From: Dokdonella fugitiva
GTDB lineage: Bacteria > Pseudomonadota > Gammaproteobacteria > Xanthomonadales > Rhodanobacteraceae
Assembly (NCBI RefSeq): GCF_014138265.1
Contig: NZ_JACGXL010000003.1
Coordinates: forward strand, 186,001-250,000
Direction: 5' to 3'
Length of the DNA stretch: 64,000 nt
Below, piece after piece: positions 33,347 through 41,351 of the stretch. The position numbers and the translations under genes were made by a program. The notes under the pieces are model-generated. The model saw only the letters and a program-made list of their open reading frames with translations, was not told the DNA's origin and searched no databases. Numbering within the stretch: the first letter of the stretch is position 1; the number at the start of each line of letters is the position of its first letter.

Positions 33347-34885
33347 TCAACGCTCGTAGGCGCCGATGTCGATCGCATTGCCGGCGACGCGGGCGGCGCC
33401 GGCGTAGTCGAGCGATCCGGCCAGTCCGCCGCCGGGATCGCTGCCCGCGTCGATCGCGGGCGACCCCGCCGCGACGCGCAGGTCCGGCGCGAGGAGATCG
33501 AGGAACAGCGGATCGGCGAACGGCGAGTGCGCATCCTGCGACGAGCCCGCGCGCCAGGCCGCTAGGCTGTCGTACTCGGTGCCGCGCCAGGTCCAGCTCG
33601 ATCCCGCGGCACCGGCGTCGGACCAGTACAGGTTGTGATCGAGCATGGCCGGCGCCGTGGTGTCGCCGGTATAGGCGTAGACGAGCACGCCGCCGGCGCC
33701 CGCGTACAGCACGTTGTCGACGACGAGGTTGTCGCTAGCGTGGTACTGGATCTGCAGCTCGCCCGAACCCGTACCCTGCACGTCGTTGCGCAGCAGCGTG
33801 TTGCCGACCACGCTGCAATGTTCGGTGCCGCCGACGCCGGCCGCATAGCCGCCGAGCGAGATGCCGCTCGAATTGCCCGAATGAACGAGGTTCGACCGCG
33901 CGACGACGTAGCTCGTCGTGCGCCCCGCGTGTTCACTCGCGAGCTCGATGCCGAGGTCGACGTGATGCACGAGGTTGCGTTCGATCGTGATGCGCGTGCC
34001 GCCGTCGACGTAGATGCCGTCCGCGGCGTATTCGTTGCCGTAGGCGGGATTGCCGTACGAGCTGACGTGGTGGACCGTGTTGCCGACGATGACGCCGTCG
34101 CGCGCCTGGTCGTAGGCTGGATCCGGCGCGACGCCCTCGAAACCGATCGCGCCGATGCCGATGTTGTTGGTGTCGTGCACGTGGTTGCCGCTGATCGTCC
34201 ATTGCTCGACGTTGCCGTCGAGCGAAAACGATTCGCTGCAGCCGAGCACGAGATGATCGATCTCGTTGCCGGCGATCACCAGCCGGTTGATCGACGCAGG
34301 CGCGCGCGTGCCGTCGACCTTGAGGCCGAATGCGTTAGCGGTGCACCCGCCCGCCGTCGTGCGGATGTCGTGGACGTGGTTGTCGAGCACGCGGATGTCG
34401 CTGCCCGCGCCGGTCACGTACAGCCCGATCGGCACGTTCGCGGTCGACGCGGTCGCATAGTTGCGCAGCTCGAGCCCACGCACGACCACGTGGCTCGCGT
34501 CGACGAGCGAGACGAGGCCGTACTGGCCACCCGGGATCGGCAATCCGCTGCCGTCGATGATCGCTGCGTCGCCGGGCGCCGCCTGCAGCACGATCGGGCC
34601 GTCCGCGTCGGAGCCCGAGTGGGCGATCGTCACGAGTTCGTTGTAGGTTCCCGCGTGCACGCAGATCGCATCGCCGGCGGCGACCGTGTCGACCGCGTGC
34701 TGGATCGACGCCCACGGCGACGTGGCGCTGCCGTCGTGGCCGTCGTCGCCGCCCGGCGCGACGTGGTACGCGTGCGCGGGCGGTCGCTCGAAGCCGGAAT
34801 CGAACACGGTGTCGCCCGCGCGCGGGCATTGCGCTGCCGCGATCGGCATCGCGCACCACAGGGCGAGCCCGAGCATTCCACGCAT
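33347..34885 (-). CDS. secreted right-handed beta-helix protein
   Basis: 512 aa. Signal peptide is about residues 1-18 (MRGMLGLALWCAMPIAAA), then CPRAGDTVFDSGFERPP with a 'GFE' motif. YHVAPGGDDGHDGSATSPWASIQHAVDTVAAGDAICVHAGTY (split; about 40-80) is the common start of parallel beta-helix proteins of the pectate-lyase/DUF1565 kind. Repeating ISGNHVHDTN-, IVGNTVHHVS-, IERNLVHHVD-type turns (about 150-380) are PbH1 repeats. The C-terminus has a usual SPAIDAGSDPGG and IDIGAYER end. It probably binds or cleaves a polysaccharide outside the cell, but no catalytic residues can be assigned. Confidence 0.85.
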   Translation of the reverse strand: MRGMLGLALWCAMPIAAAQCPRAGDTVFDSGFERPPAHAYHVAPGGDDGHDGSATSPWASIQHAVDTVAAGDAICVHAGTYNELVTIAHSGSDADGPIVLQAAPGDAAIIDGSGLPIPGGQYGLVSLVDASHVVVRGLELRNYATASTANVPIGLYVTGAGSDIRVLDNHVHDIRTTAGGCTANAFGLKVDGTRAPASINRLVIAGNEIDHLVLGCSESFSLDGNVEQWTISGNHVHDTNNIGIGAIGFEGVAPDPAYDQARDGVIVGNTVHHVSSYGNPAYGNEYAADGIYVDGGTRITIERNLVHHVDLGIELASEHAGRTTSYVVARSNLVHSGNSSGISLGGYAAGVGGTEHCSVVGNTLLRNDVQGTGSGELQIQYHASDNLVVDNVLYAGAGGVLVYAYTGDTTAPAMLDHNLYWSDAGAAGSSWTWRGTEYDSLAAWRAGSSQDAHSPFADPLFLDLLAPDLRVAAGSPAIDAGSDPGGGLAGSLDYAGAARVAGNAIDIGAYER

Positions 34886-34980
34886 GCGTCCTGCCTCGAC
34901 CGGGGAACCCGCGCACTATGCCAGCACGCGGTCGCCACGATGGCGCACGCGATCACATCGGCACGATCGCACCGGCAGGA

Positions 34981-35673
34981 TCAAGGACGGCGCCTGAGCT
35001 CGTCGAGGATCGCGGCCAGCGTGGCCGCGTTGCGACGCGCGAGCTCGAGCGATTCCTGCGTCGCTGCCAGCTGCGCGTCACGGAGTTCCGCTGCGCGCAC
35101 GATGTTCTCGCGCCCGAGGCGGTTGACCTCGGCCGAATCGCGCAGCAGCCGAAACGCGCGGCGCTGCACCGCATAGACGAAGGCGACCGCGACCACGAGC
35201 ACCGCGAGCAGCGCGAGCACGAGGCCCCAGCGCGACCACCCTTCGGCGGACGTGCGGTCGTCGTCGCGATAGTAGGTGGCCGCCCATTCCGCGATCGACA
35301 GCCATGCCTGGCGATCGTCCACGTAGACGAAGTTCTGCCGCTCGGCCTTCCAGCCCGCGACGCCGGCGGACGCCTGCGGCGACGCTTGCGCGGCCGGCAG
35401 GTCGGGCAGGTCGAAGTCGACCGTGCCACGCGCGGCGACACGGTCGTCGCCGCCGCGCCGGCCCGCTTCGGTGCGCACGATCGCGGCCAGCAAGCGCACG
35501 CGACCGTCGTAGCCGAGCGATTCGCTGCGATAGCGATAGTCACCGTCCGCCTGCGCCTCGAGCGTGCCGTCGCGGCGCATCGCCGCTTCCCAGGCGTGGA
35601 TCAGGCCGGGACGATCGGGCGCGGCGCACGCCAGCGCGGGCAGCAGCAGGATCAGCACGACGAAGCGACGCAT
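34981..35673 (-). CDS. membrane protein with coiled-coil tail, unknown function
   Basis: 230 aa from MRRFVVLILLLPALACAAP, a signal peptide of about 19 residues. The exported region (about 20-140) has no familiar motif. A single transmembrane helix follows (WGLVLALLAVLVVAVAFVYAV, split; about 152-172), then a charged, probable coiled-coil cytoplasmic end (RLLRDSAEVNRLGRENIVRAAEL) that finishes DELRRRP. The layout resembles a small sensor or scaffold. It is 95 bp from the beta-helix gene on the same strand. I do not recognise the family. Confidence 0.65.
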   Translation of the reverse strand: MRRFVVLILLLPALACAAPDRPGLIHAWEAAMRRDGTLEAQADGDYRYRSESLGYDGRVRLLAAIVRTEAGRRGGDDRVAARGTVDFDLPDLPAAQASPQASAGVAGWKAERQNFVYVDDRQAWLSIAEWAATYYRDDDRTSAEGWSRWGLVLALLAVLVVAVAFVYAVQRRAFRLLRDSAEVNRLGRENIVRAAELRDAQLAATQESLELARRNAATLAAILDELRRRP

Positions 35674-35729
35674 GGCGCAATCCTGCGGACGGTGCGCGAG
35701 CATAGCGCGCGGCACCGGCCGTTGCGCCT

Positions 35730-36650
35730 TCAGCGATGCGCGCCGTCGCGCTCCCACGGCGGCTCGGCGAACTGCTCGCAGAGGAAGTCGACGAACGCAC
35801 GCACGCGCAACGGCACGAGCCGCCGCTGCGGCATCACCGCGTGGATGCCCGACTCGGCGACGGTGTACGCGGGCAGCACTTGCCGCAGGCGGCCGCTGCG
35901 CAGGTCGTCGCAGACGTGCCAGGTCGAATGCAGGGCGATGCCGAGCCCGCCGACCGCGGCGTCGCGCAGTGCCTCGCCGAAGTTGCACTCGAAGCGGCCG
36001 CCGACGCGCACCGCGACCTCACGGCCGTTGTGGTCGTTCATGCGCCACACGTCCTGGCGGCCCTGGCTGCCGACGAGCACGAGGCATTCGTGCCGCTCGA
36101 GGTCGTCCGGCGCCTGCGGCGTGCCGTGGCGCGCGAGGTAGTCCGGCGACGCGCACAGCACGCGGCGGTTCGTCGCGATCTTGCGCGCGACGAGGTTGGA
36201 ATCCTCGAGCGCGCCGATGCGCACGGCGAGGTCGTAGCCCGAACTCACGAGGTCCTTCATGAGGTCGCTGAGGTCGAGGTTGATGCGCACCTTCGGATAG
36301 CGCGCGAGGAACGTCGGCAACAGCGGCGACAGGTACTGGCGCCCGAACGACGCCGACGCGGTCATGCGCAAGGTGCCCGATGCCTCCGCACCGCCGCGGC
36401 GCAGCTCGCCGGTGAGCGCCTCGAGGTCGTCGACGAGCGCGCGCCCGCGCTCGGCGAGCGCGCTGCCTTCCGCGGTCGGATGCAGGCGCCGCGTGGTCCG
36501 GTGCAGCAGGCGCACGCCGAGCTGCTGCTCGAGCCGCTTGAGCCGCTGGCTCGCGAGCGCGACCGACAGGTCGAGGCTGCGTGCCGCGGCACTGATCGAG
36601 CCGAGATCGAGCACACGCAGGAACAGGGCGATGTCGTCGAGGCGATCCAT
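35730..36650 (-). CDS. LysR family regulator, divergent from an MFS exporter
   Basis: 306 aa. Helix-turn-helix at residues 1-60 (MDRLDDIALFLRVLDLGSISAAARSLDLSVA, split) and effector-binding domain from about 90 (GTLRMTASASFGRQYLSPLLP). Both parts are complete. It is transcribed away from the MFS gene, with starts 99 bp apart; this is the usual arrangement where a LysR protein controls its neighbour and itself. A 14-bp palindrome just before its ATG is a candidate binding site. The ligand is unknown; the CrgA-like/aromatic-response subgroup is possible. Confidence 0.9.
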   Translation of the reverse strand: MDRLDDIALFLRVLDLGSISAAARSLDLSVALASQRLKRLEQQLGVRLLHRTTRRLHPTAEGSALAERGRALVDDLEALTGELRRGGAEASGTLRMTASASFGRQYLSPLLPTFLARYPKVRINLDLSDLMKDLVSSGYDLAVRIGALEDSNLVARKIATNRRVLCASPDYLARHGTPQAPDDLERHECLVLVGSQGRQDVWRMNDHNGREVAVRVGGRFECNFGEALRDAAVGGLGIALHSTWHVCDDLRSGRLRQVLPAYTVAESGIHAVMPQRRLVPLRVRAFVDFLCEQFAEPPWERDGAHR

Positions 36651-36657
36651 TCTCAAT

Positions 36658-36671
36658 ACTTTGAAGAAAGT
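36658..36671. promoter_or_regulatory. candidate LysR binding palindrome
   Basis: ACTTT-GAAG-AAAGT, an imperfectly spaced T-N11-A-type site, begins 8 bp upstream of the LysR start codon. A wider pair CTTTGA (36659-36664) and TCAAAG (36683-36688) also lies in the region. Position would suit autorepression. Confidence 0.45.
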
Positions 36672-36749
36672 GCTTGTCGATATCAAAGGTTTTTCATCGA
36701 GCGAGGCGGGCCTACGCTGCACCACGTCGCATCCGAACCGAGCCTCCCG

Positions 36750-37982
36750 ATGTCCGCCCTGCCCGCCACGCCGGCCGCCCGTCCCCGCCTTCCGCTCGCG
36801 CTGTACGCGCTCACCGCGGGCGCGTTCGGCATCGGCACGACCGAATTCGTGATCATGGGCCTGCTGCAGCAGGTCGCGACCGACCTGCACGTGACGATCG
36901 CGAGCGCCGGCCTGCTGATCTCCGGCTACGCGCTCGGCGTGTTCGTCGGCGCGCCGCTGCTGACCGTCGCGACCGCGCGCATGCCGCGCAAGCACGTGCT
37001 GCTCGCGCTCATGCTCGTGTTCACGCTCGGCAACCTCGCCTGCGCGCTCGCGCCGAGCTACGCGCTGCTGATGGGTGCGCGCATCGTCACCTCGCTCGCG
37101 CACGGTACGTTCTTCGGCGTCGGCGCCGTCGTCGCGACCGGCCTCGTCGCGCCCGAGCGGCGTGCGTCGGCGATCTCGGTGATGTTCATGGGGCTGACCG
37201 TCGCGACCCTGCTCGGCGTCCCCGCGGGCGCATGGCTCGGCCTCGAGCTCGGCTGGCGCTCGACATTCTGGGCGGTGACGGCGATCGGCGTCGTCGCGAG
37301 CGTGGTCGTGTTCGTGCTCGTGCCGCGCGACGCCTCGGCGCAGGCGCTCGACGTGCGCCGCGAATTCGCGGCCGTGCGCAGCGCGCCGGTGCTGCTCGCG
37401 CTACTCACGACCACGCTCGGTTTCGCCGGCGTGTTCACCGTCTACACCTACGTGCAGCCGGCGCTGATCGACGTCGCCGGCTTCTCCGCGCAAGCCGTCT
37501 CGCCGATCCTGCTGCTGTTCGGTGTCGGCATGATCGTCGGCAACGTGCTCGGCGGACGTTTCGCCGACCGCTCGCTGCGCAAGGCGCTGTTCGGCACGTT
37601 GGCTGCGCTCGCCGTCGTCCTGGTCGGATTCGGCCTGGCGATCCACTCGCCAGTCGCCGCGGCGATCGCGGTCGGCCTGCTCGGCACCGCCGCGTTCGCG
37701 ATCGTCGCGCCCCTGCAGGCCTCGGTGCTGCACGCGGCGCGCGGCGGCGAATCGCTCGCCTCGAGCCTCAACATCGGCGCGTTCAACCTCGGCAACGCGT
37801 TCGGCGCGTGGCTCGGCGGCCTCGTCATCGACCACGGCGCCGGACTCGCGGCGCTCGGCCCGAGCGCCGCGGTCGTCACGCTCGCCGGCCTCGGCGTCGC
37901 CGCGCTGGCGCACCTGCGCGAACGACGCGCGCCCGCATCCGCGACGCCGCACGCGCAAGCCGCGCCGTGCAGCGCGCATTGA
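36750..37982 (+). CDS. MFS transporter (DHA1, AraJ/YdhP-like)
   Basis: 410 aa, twelve predicted helices. LYALTAGAFGIGTTEFVIMG (about 17-36) is the start motif of the AraJ/sugar-efflux-like drug:H+ antiporters. Loop motif 'ARMPRKH' (2-3 loop) is a degenerate form of the MFS motif A, GxxxDRxGRR. Starts at ATG 36750, 99 bp from the divergent LysR gene. It likely exports a small compound with proton antiport. Followed 25 bp later by an aldo/keto reductase, so probably one transcript. Substrate unknown. Confidence 0.87.
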   Translation: MSALPATPAARPRLPLALYALTAGAFGIGTTEFVIMGLLQQVATDLHVTIASAGLLISGYALGVFVGAPLLTVATARMPRKHVLLALMLVFTLGNLACALAPSYALLMGARIVTSLAHGTFFGVGAVVATGLVAPERRASAISVMFMGLTVATLLGVPAGAWLGLELGWRSTFWAVTAIGVVASVVVFVLVPRDASAQALDVRREFAAVRSAPVLLALLTTTLGFAGVFTVYTYVQPALIDVAGFSAQAVSPILLLFGVGMIVGNVLGGRFADRSLRKALFGTLAALAVVLVGFGLAIHSPVAAAIAVGLLGTAAFAIVAPLQASVLHAARGGESLASSLNIGAFNLGNAFGAWLGGLVIDHGAGLAALGPSAAVVTLAGLGVAALAHLRERRAPASATPHAQAAPCSAH

Positions 37983-38007
37983 TCCCTCGTCCACTTCGGA
38001 GGTTCGC

Positions 38008-39042
38008 ATGGAATACCGTCATCTCGGCCGCTCCGGCTTCAAGGTCCCGGTGCTCAGTTTCGGCACCGGCACGTTCGGCGGCGAAGGCAAGCTGTTCGGC
38101 GCGTGGGGCAACACCGACGTCGCCGGCGCGAAGCGCCTCGTCGACGTCTGCCTCGACGCCGGACTCACGATGTTCGACAGCGCCGACGTCTATTCGAGCG
38201 GCGCGTCGGAATCGATCCTCGGCGCCGCGATCAAGGGGCGCCGCGACAAGGTGCTGATCTCGACCAAGGCGACGTTCCGCAGCGGCGACGGGCCGAACGA
38301 CGTCGGCTCCTCGCGCTTCCACCTCGTGCGCGCGATCGACGCCGCGCTGCAGCGACTCGGCAGCGACTACATCGACCTGTTCCAGCTGCACGGCTTCGAC
38401 GCGAAGACGCCGATCGAGGAAACCGTGTCGACGCTCGACGATCTCGTGCGGGCGGGCAAGATCCGCTACCTCGGCGTTTCCAACTTCTCCGGCTGGCATC
38501 TCATGAAATCGCTCGCGACCGCCGACCGCCACGGCTGGTCGCGCTACGTCGCCAACCAGACCTACTATTCGCTGATCGGTCGCGACTACGAGTGGGAGCT
38601 CATGCCGCTCGGCATCGACCAGGGCGTCGGCGCGATGGTGTGGAGCCCGCTCGGCTGGGGCCGCCTCACCGGCAAGATCCGCCGCGGCCGGCCGCTGCCG
38701 GAAAACAGCCGCCTGCACGGCAGCGCCGAGTTCGGGCCACCGGTCGACGACGAGCAGCTCTATCGCGTCGTCGATGCGCTCGACGAGATCGCCGCGGACA
38801 CCGGCAGGACGATCCCGCAGATCGCGATCAACTGGCTGCTGCAGCGACCGACCGTGTCGAGCGTGATCATCGGCGCGCGCGACGAGGAGCAGTTGAAGCA
38901 GAACCTCGGCGCGGTCGGCTGGAACCTCACGCCCGAACAGGTCGCCCGGCTCGACGAAGCGAGCCGCAAGACGACCGCGTATCCGTACTACCCGTACTGG
39001 CACCAGGCCGGTTTCGCCGAGCGCAACCCGCCGCCGGTGTGA
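38008..39042 (+). CDS. aldo/keto reductase
   Basis: 344 aa, starting MEYRHLGRSGFKVPVLSFGTGTFGG with GGAGG seven bases upstream. The catalytic tetrad of the family is visible: Asp and Tyr in FDSADVYSSG, Lys in ISTKATF, His in LFQLHGFD. The NADPH-binding end is SVIIGARDEEQLKQNLGAV (about 290-308). It resembles the YajO/Gfo-type general reductases (AKR11/12-like). It reduces aldehydes or ketones with NADPH in the cytoplasm. Follows the MFS gene and may be part of the same LysR-controlled response. Confidence 0.92.
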   Translation: MEYRHLGRSGFKVPVLSFGTGTFGGEGKLFGAWGNTDVAGAKRLVDVCLDAGLTMFDSADVYSSGASESILGAAIKGRRDKVLISTKATFRSGDGPNDVGSSRFHLVRAIDAALQRLGSDYIDLFQLHGFDAKTPIEETVSTLDDLVRAGKIRYLGVSNFSGWHLMKSLATADRHGWSRYVANQTYYSLIGRDYEWELMPLGIDQGVGAMVWSPLGWGRLTGKIRRGRPLPENSRLHGSAEFGPPVDDEQLYRVVDALDEIAADTGRTIPQIAINWLLQRPTVSSVIIGARDEEQLKQNLGAVGWNLTPEQVARLDEASRKTTAYPYYPYWHQAGFAERNPPPV

Positions 39043-39052
39043 AGCGCTGTGC

Positions 39053-39994
39053 TCAGCGCGTTCGCCGCGCGCGGCGAACGCGCGGCGCCGACTTGCCTGC
39101 CGTGACGATCGCGTGCGCGCGCAGGCGCGGGTCGGCGCGCAGGCGTTCGTACAGGAAATCGGCGAGCGCCTTGATGCGTGCGACGTGGCGCAGGTCCGGA
39201 TGGGTGAGCAGCCACAGCGGCGAGGCGAACGGTGGTTCCACCGCGAACAGCTGCACGAGCGATTCGTCGGCCTGGTCGGCGGGCAGCAACGCGATGCCGA
39301 CGCCCGCAGCGGCGAGCGCAGCCATCGTGTTGAGATCGCCTGCGCGCGCGACGAAGTGCTCGTACGGATGGTGCGCATGCAGCCACGCGAACACGGGCAG
39401 GCGCACGAAGCGTGCGTCGGCGCCGATCAGCGCGTGCGCGGCGAGGTCGTCCATCGCGCGCGGGCGCCCCTGCGCGGCGAGATAGGCGCGACTCGCGCAG
39501 GCGAGCCACGGCAGGTCGACCACCTTGCGTCCGACGAGGTAGTCGGGCGGCTGCGCGGTCGCGCGCAACGCGAGGTCGGCCTCGCGGCGCGCGAGATCGA
39601 AATCGCCGTCGGCGGCGGCGATCTCGACGCGGATGTCCGGATGCAGCTCGCGGAACGCGGGCAGGTAGCGCGCGACGTACGCGCTCGCGAGGTTCGGCGC
39701 GGTCGTGATGCGCACGTCGCCGGAGAGGCGGAAGTCGCTGCCGGCGACCGCGCGCTCGAGGGCATGGATCGATCGTTCGACCTGCTCGGCATGCGCGCGG
39801 ATCGTCTCGCCCTGCGCGGTGAGCACGTAGCCTTCGGGCAGGCGCTCGAACAGGCGCACGCCGAGCGCGTCCTCGAACGCCGCGAGGCGGCGGAACACGG
39901 TCGAATGATTCACCGACAGGCTGCGCGCAGCCGCGGCGAGGTTGCCACCGCGGGCGATCGCGAGCAGGTGGCGCAGGTCGTTCCAGTCGAACAT
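39053..39994 (-). CDS. LysR family regulator, divergent from doxX-gst
   Basis: 313 aa from MFDWNDLRHLLAIARGGNLAAAARSLSVNHSTVFRRL; the frame remains open upstream but this is the typical start. Helix-turn-helix at about 15-45, effector domain from about 90. The C-terminal coding end (RRARRTR) is formed by a 26-bp palindrome shared with the end of the convergent aldo/keto reductase gene, 10 bp away. It is divergent from the DoxX gene across 148 bp containing a good LysR-box. Likely target: the doxX-gst genes. Ligand unknown. Confidence 0.9.
   Translation of the reverse strand: MFDWNDLRHLLAIARGGNLAAAARSLSVNHSTVFRRLAAFEDALGVRLFERLPEGYVLTAQGETIRAHAEQVERSIHALERAVAGSDFRLSGDVRITTAPNLASAYVARYLPAFRELHPDIRVEIAAADGDFDLARREADLALRATAQPPDYLVGRKVVDLPWLACASRAYLAAQGRPRAMDDLAAHALIGADARFVRLPVFAWLHAHHPYEHFVARAGDLNTMAALAAAGVGIALLPADQADESLVQLFAVEPPFASPLWLLTHPDLRHVARIKALADFLYERLRADPRLRAHAIVTAGKSAPRVRRARRTR
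39057..39082. terminator. 26-bp perfect palindrome at convergent gene ends
   Basis: CGCGTTCGCCGCG followed directly by its reverse complement. It begins 15 bp after the stop of the rightward aldo/keto reductase gene and lies inside the last codons of the leftward LysR gene. It could fold in either RNA. No U-tract follows. Confidence 0.5.
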
Positions 39995-40032
39995 GGCGGC
40001 ACTCCGATGCGGCCGCCAGCATCGCACCGGTG

Positions 40033-40048
40033 TTTGCATAGTTGCAAA
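40033..40048. promoter_or_regulatory. candidate LysR box upstream of doxX
   Basis: TTTGCA-TAGT-TGCAAA, a perfect 6-4-6 inverted repeat with the T-N11-A core, in an A/T-rich patch between the divergent LysR (start 39994) and doxX (start 40143) genes. TTGCCT at 40055-40060 could be a weak -35 for doxX. Confidence 0.6.
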
Positions 40049-40142
40049 TAAGAATTGCCTTTTTCGCTGATTTACGTGCGATAGAGCAATCCCTAGCTTG
40101 TGCGCACCGCCGGCCGCGCCGGCATTCGATGAAGGGATCGCG

Positions 40143-40547
40143 ATGCATTCACCTGCCTTCGGCGCAGCGCTGCTGCGCCTCGCACTCGGCGTGCTGTTCC
40201 TCGCCCACGCGCTGCTCAAGCTCGTCGTCTTCACCCTGCCCGGCACGGTCGCCTGGTTCGAACAACACGGCCTGCCCGGACTGCTCGTCTACCCGGTCGT
40301 CGCGGTCGAGCTGTTCGGCGGGCTCGCGCTGCTCGCGGGCGTCGCCGTGCGCCCGGTCGCGATCGTGCTCGGTCTCGTCGCGCTCGGCGCGATCCTGCCG
40401 CACGCGGCGAACGGCTGGGAGTTCACGAACGCGGGCGGCGGCTGGGAATACCCGCTGTTCATCGCGGTCGTCGCGTTCGCGCAGGCGCTGCTCGGCGCCG
40501 GTGCCTGCACGGCGCAGCGCCTCCCGCACGCGCGGGCGGTGCCCTGA
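40143..40547 (+). CDS. DoxX family membrane protein
   Basis: 134 aa from ATG 40143 with GAAGGGA upstream; a TTG 15 codons earlier is less likely. Four hydrophobic helices with the DoxX signatures LLRLALGVLFLAHALLKL (about 9-26), FEQHGLPG, YPVVAVELFGGLALLAG and NGWEFTNAGGGWEYPLF. DoxX-type proteins are inner-membrane, function poorly defined, often in oxidative-stress or electrophile responses. Followed by a glutathione S-transferase 60 bp on and preceded by a divergent LysR gene, fitting a redox or electrophile response unit. Confidence 0.87.
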   Translation: MHSPAFGAALLRLALGVLFLAHALLKLVVFTLPGTVAWFEQHGLPGLLVYPVVAVELFGGLALLAGVAVRPVAIVLGLVALGAILPHAANGWEFTNAGGGWEYPLFIAVVAFAQALLGAGACTAQRLPHARAVP

Positions 40548-40607
40548 TCCGCCGATTCGTCCGCCCCAATGTTCCCGTGTTTCCATTCCCGACCAGGAGT
40601 CATCCCC

Positions 40608-41216
40608 ATGCGTCTGTACTACGGTCCCGGCCTGTGTTCGCAGGCCTCGCACATCGCCCTGCGTGAAGCCGGCCTCGCGTTCGAGCTCGTGAAGGTCGAT
40701 CTCGTGGCCAAGCGCACCGAGGACGATCGCGACTTCCTCGCGATCAGCCCGGCCGGCTACGTGCCCGCGCTCGAGATCGAGCCCGGCGTCGTCCTCACCG
40801 AAGGCCCGGCGATCCTGCAATACGTCGCCGACCGCGCGCCGGCGAGCGCGCTCGCGCCCGCGAACGGCAGCGTCGAGCGCTATCGCCTGCAGTCGTGGCT
40901 CAACTTCGTCACGAGCGAGCTGCACAAGGTCTATTCGCCGCTGTTCAAACCGGAGACGCCGGCGGACTACAAGCAGCAGGCACTCGCGCTGCTCGGCAAG
41001 CGCCTCGCGATCGTCGAACGGGCGCTCGGCGATGCGCCGTTCCTGACCGGCAAGGCGTTCACGATCGCCGATGCGTACCTGTTCGTCGTCACCGGCTGGT
41101 CCGGCTTCGTCGGGCTCGATCTCGCGCCGTTCCCGAACCTCCTCGCGTTCCGCGCGCGCGTCGCCGCGCGGCCGATGGTCAAGGCGGCGCTCGCCGCCGA
41201 GGGGCTCGCGCGTTGA
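40608..41216 (+). CDS. beta-class-like glutathione S-transferase
   Basis: 202 aa from MRLYYGPGLCSQASHIAL with AGGAG seven to eight bases upstream; a start 13 codons earlier is not favoured. Cys10 in the PGLCS block matches the beta-class active site. The thioredoxin-like N-domain (1-80, with PAGYVPALE cis-Pro) is followed by an all-helical C-domain. It joins glutathione to electrophiles in the cytoplasm. Encoded with doxX under a divergent LysR gene. A strong GC-only hairpin begins 6 bp after the stop. A second, better-conserved GST is at 48495-49106. Confidence 0.9.
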   Translation: MRLYYGPGLCSQASHIALREAGLAFELVKVDLVAKRTEDDRDFLAISPAGYVPALEIEPGVVLTEGPAILQYVADRAPASALAPANGSVERYRLQSWLNFVTSELHKVYSPLFKPETPADYKQQALALLGKRLAIVERALGDAPFLTGKAFTIADAYLFVVTGWSGFVGLDLAPFPNLLAFRARVAARPMVKAALAAEGLAR

Positions 41217-41222
41217 CGCACG

Positions 41223-41249
41223 GCGCCGCGCGGGGATCCCGCGCGGCGC
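41223..41249 (+). terminator. 12-bp GC hairpin after the GST gene
   Basis: GCGCCGCGCGGG and CCCGCGCGGCGC pair perfectly across a 3-nt loop, 6 bp after the stop. No U-tract follows, so the mechanism is not classical. Confidence 0.55.
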
Positions 41250-41250
41250 G

Positions 41251-41275
41251 CATTCTCCGCGGATCGTTGAGAATG
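41251..41275. promoter_or_regulatory. operator-like inverted repeat upstream of the oxidoreductase
   Basis: CATTCTC (41251-41257) and GAGAATG (41269-41275), 18 bp centre to centre, 77 bp before the ATG of the 41352 gene. It is a dyad with arms one helical turn and a half apart; a second hairpin with a T-rich loop (about 41283-41311) follows. No known site is matched with certainty. Confidence 0.4.
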
Positions 41276-41351
41276 ATTCCGCGCGCACGCCCTTTTTCGC
41301 GCGTGCGCAGGCGCCTATCGTGGCGGCATCGAAACTGCAGCGAGAGTCCGC

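Noticed and set aside
41262-41280. Fur box upstream of the oxidoreductase gene
   Set aside because: Only the core GAGAATGATTC resembles a Fur site, and the second half lacks symmetry with it. The inverted repeat is instead with CATTCTC 11 bp away, so I report a dyad of unknown regulator.
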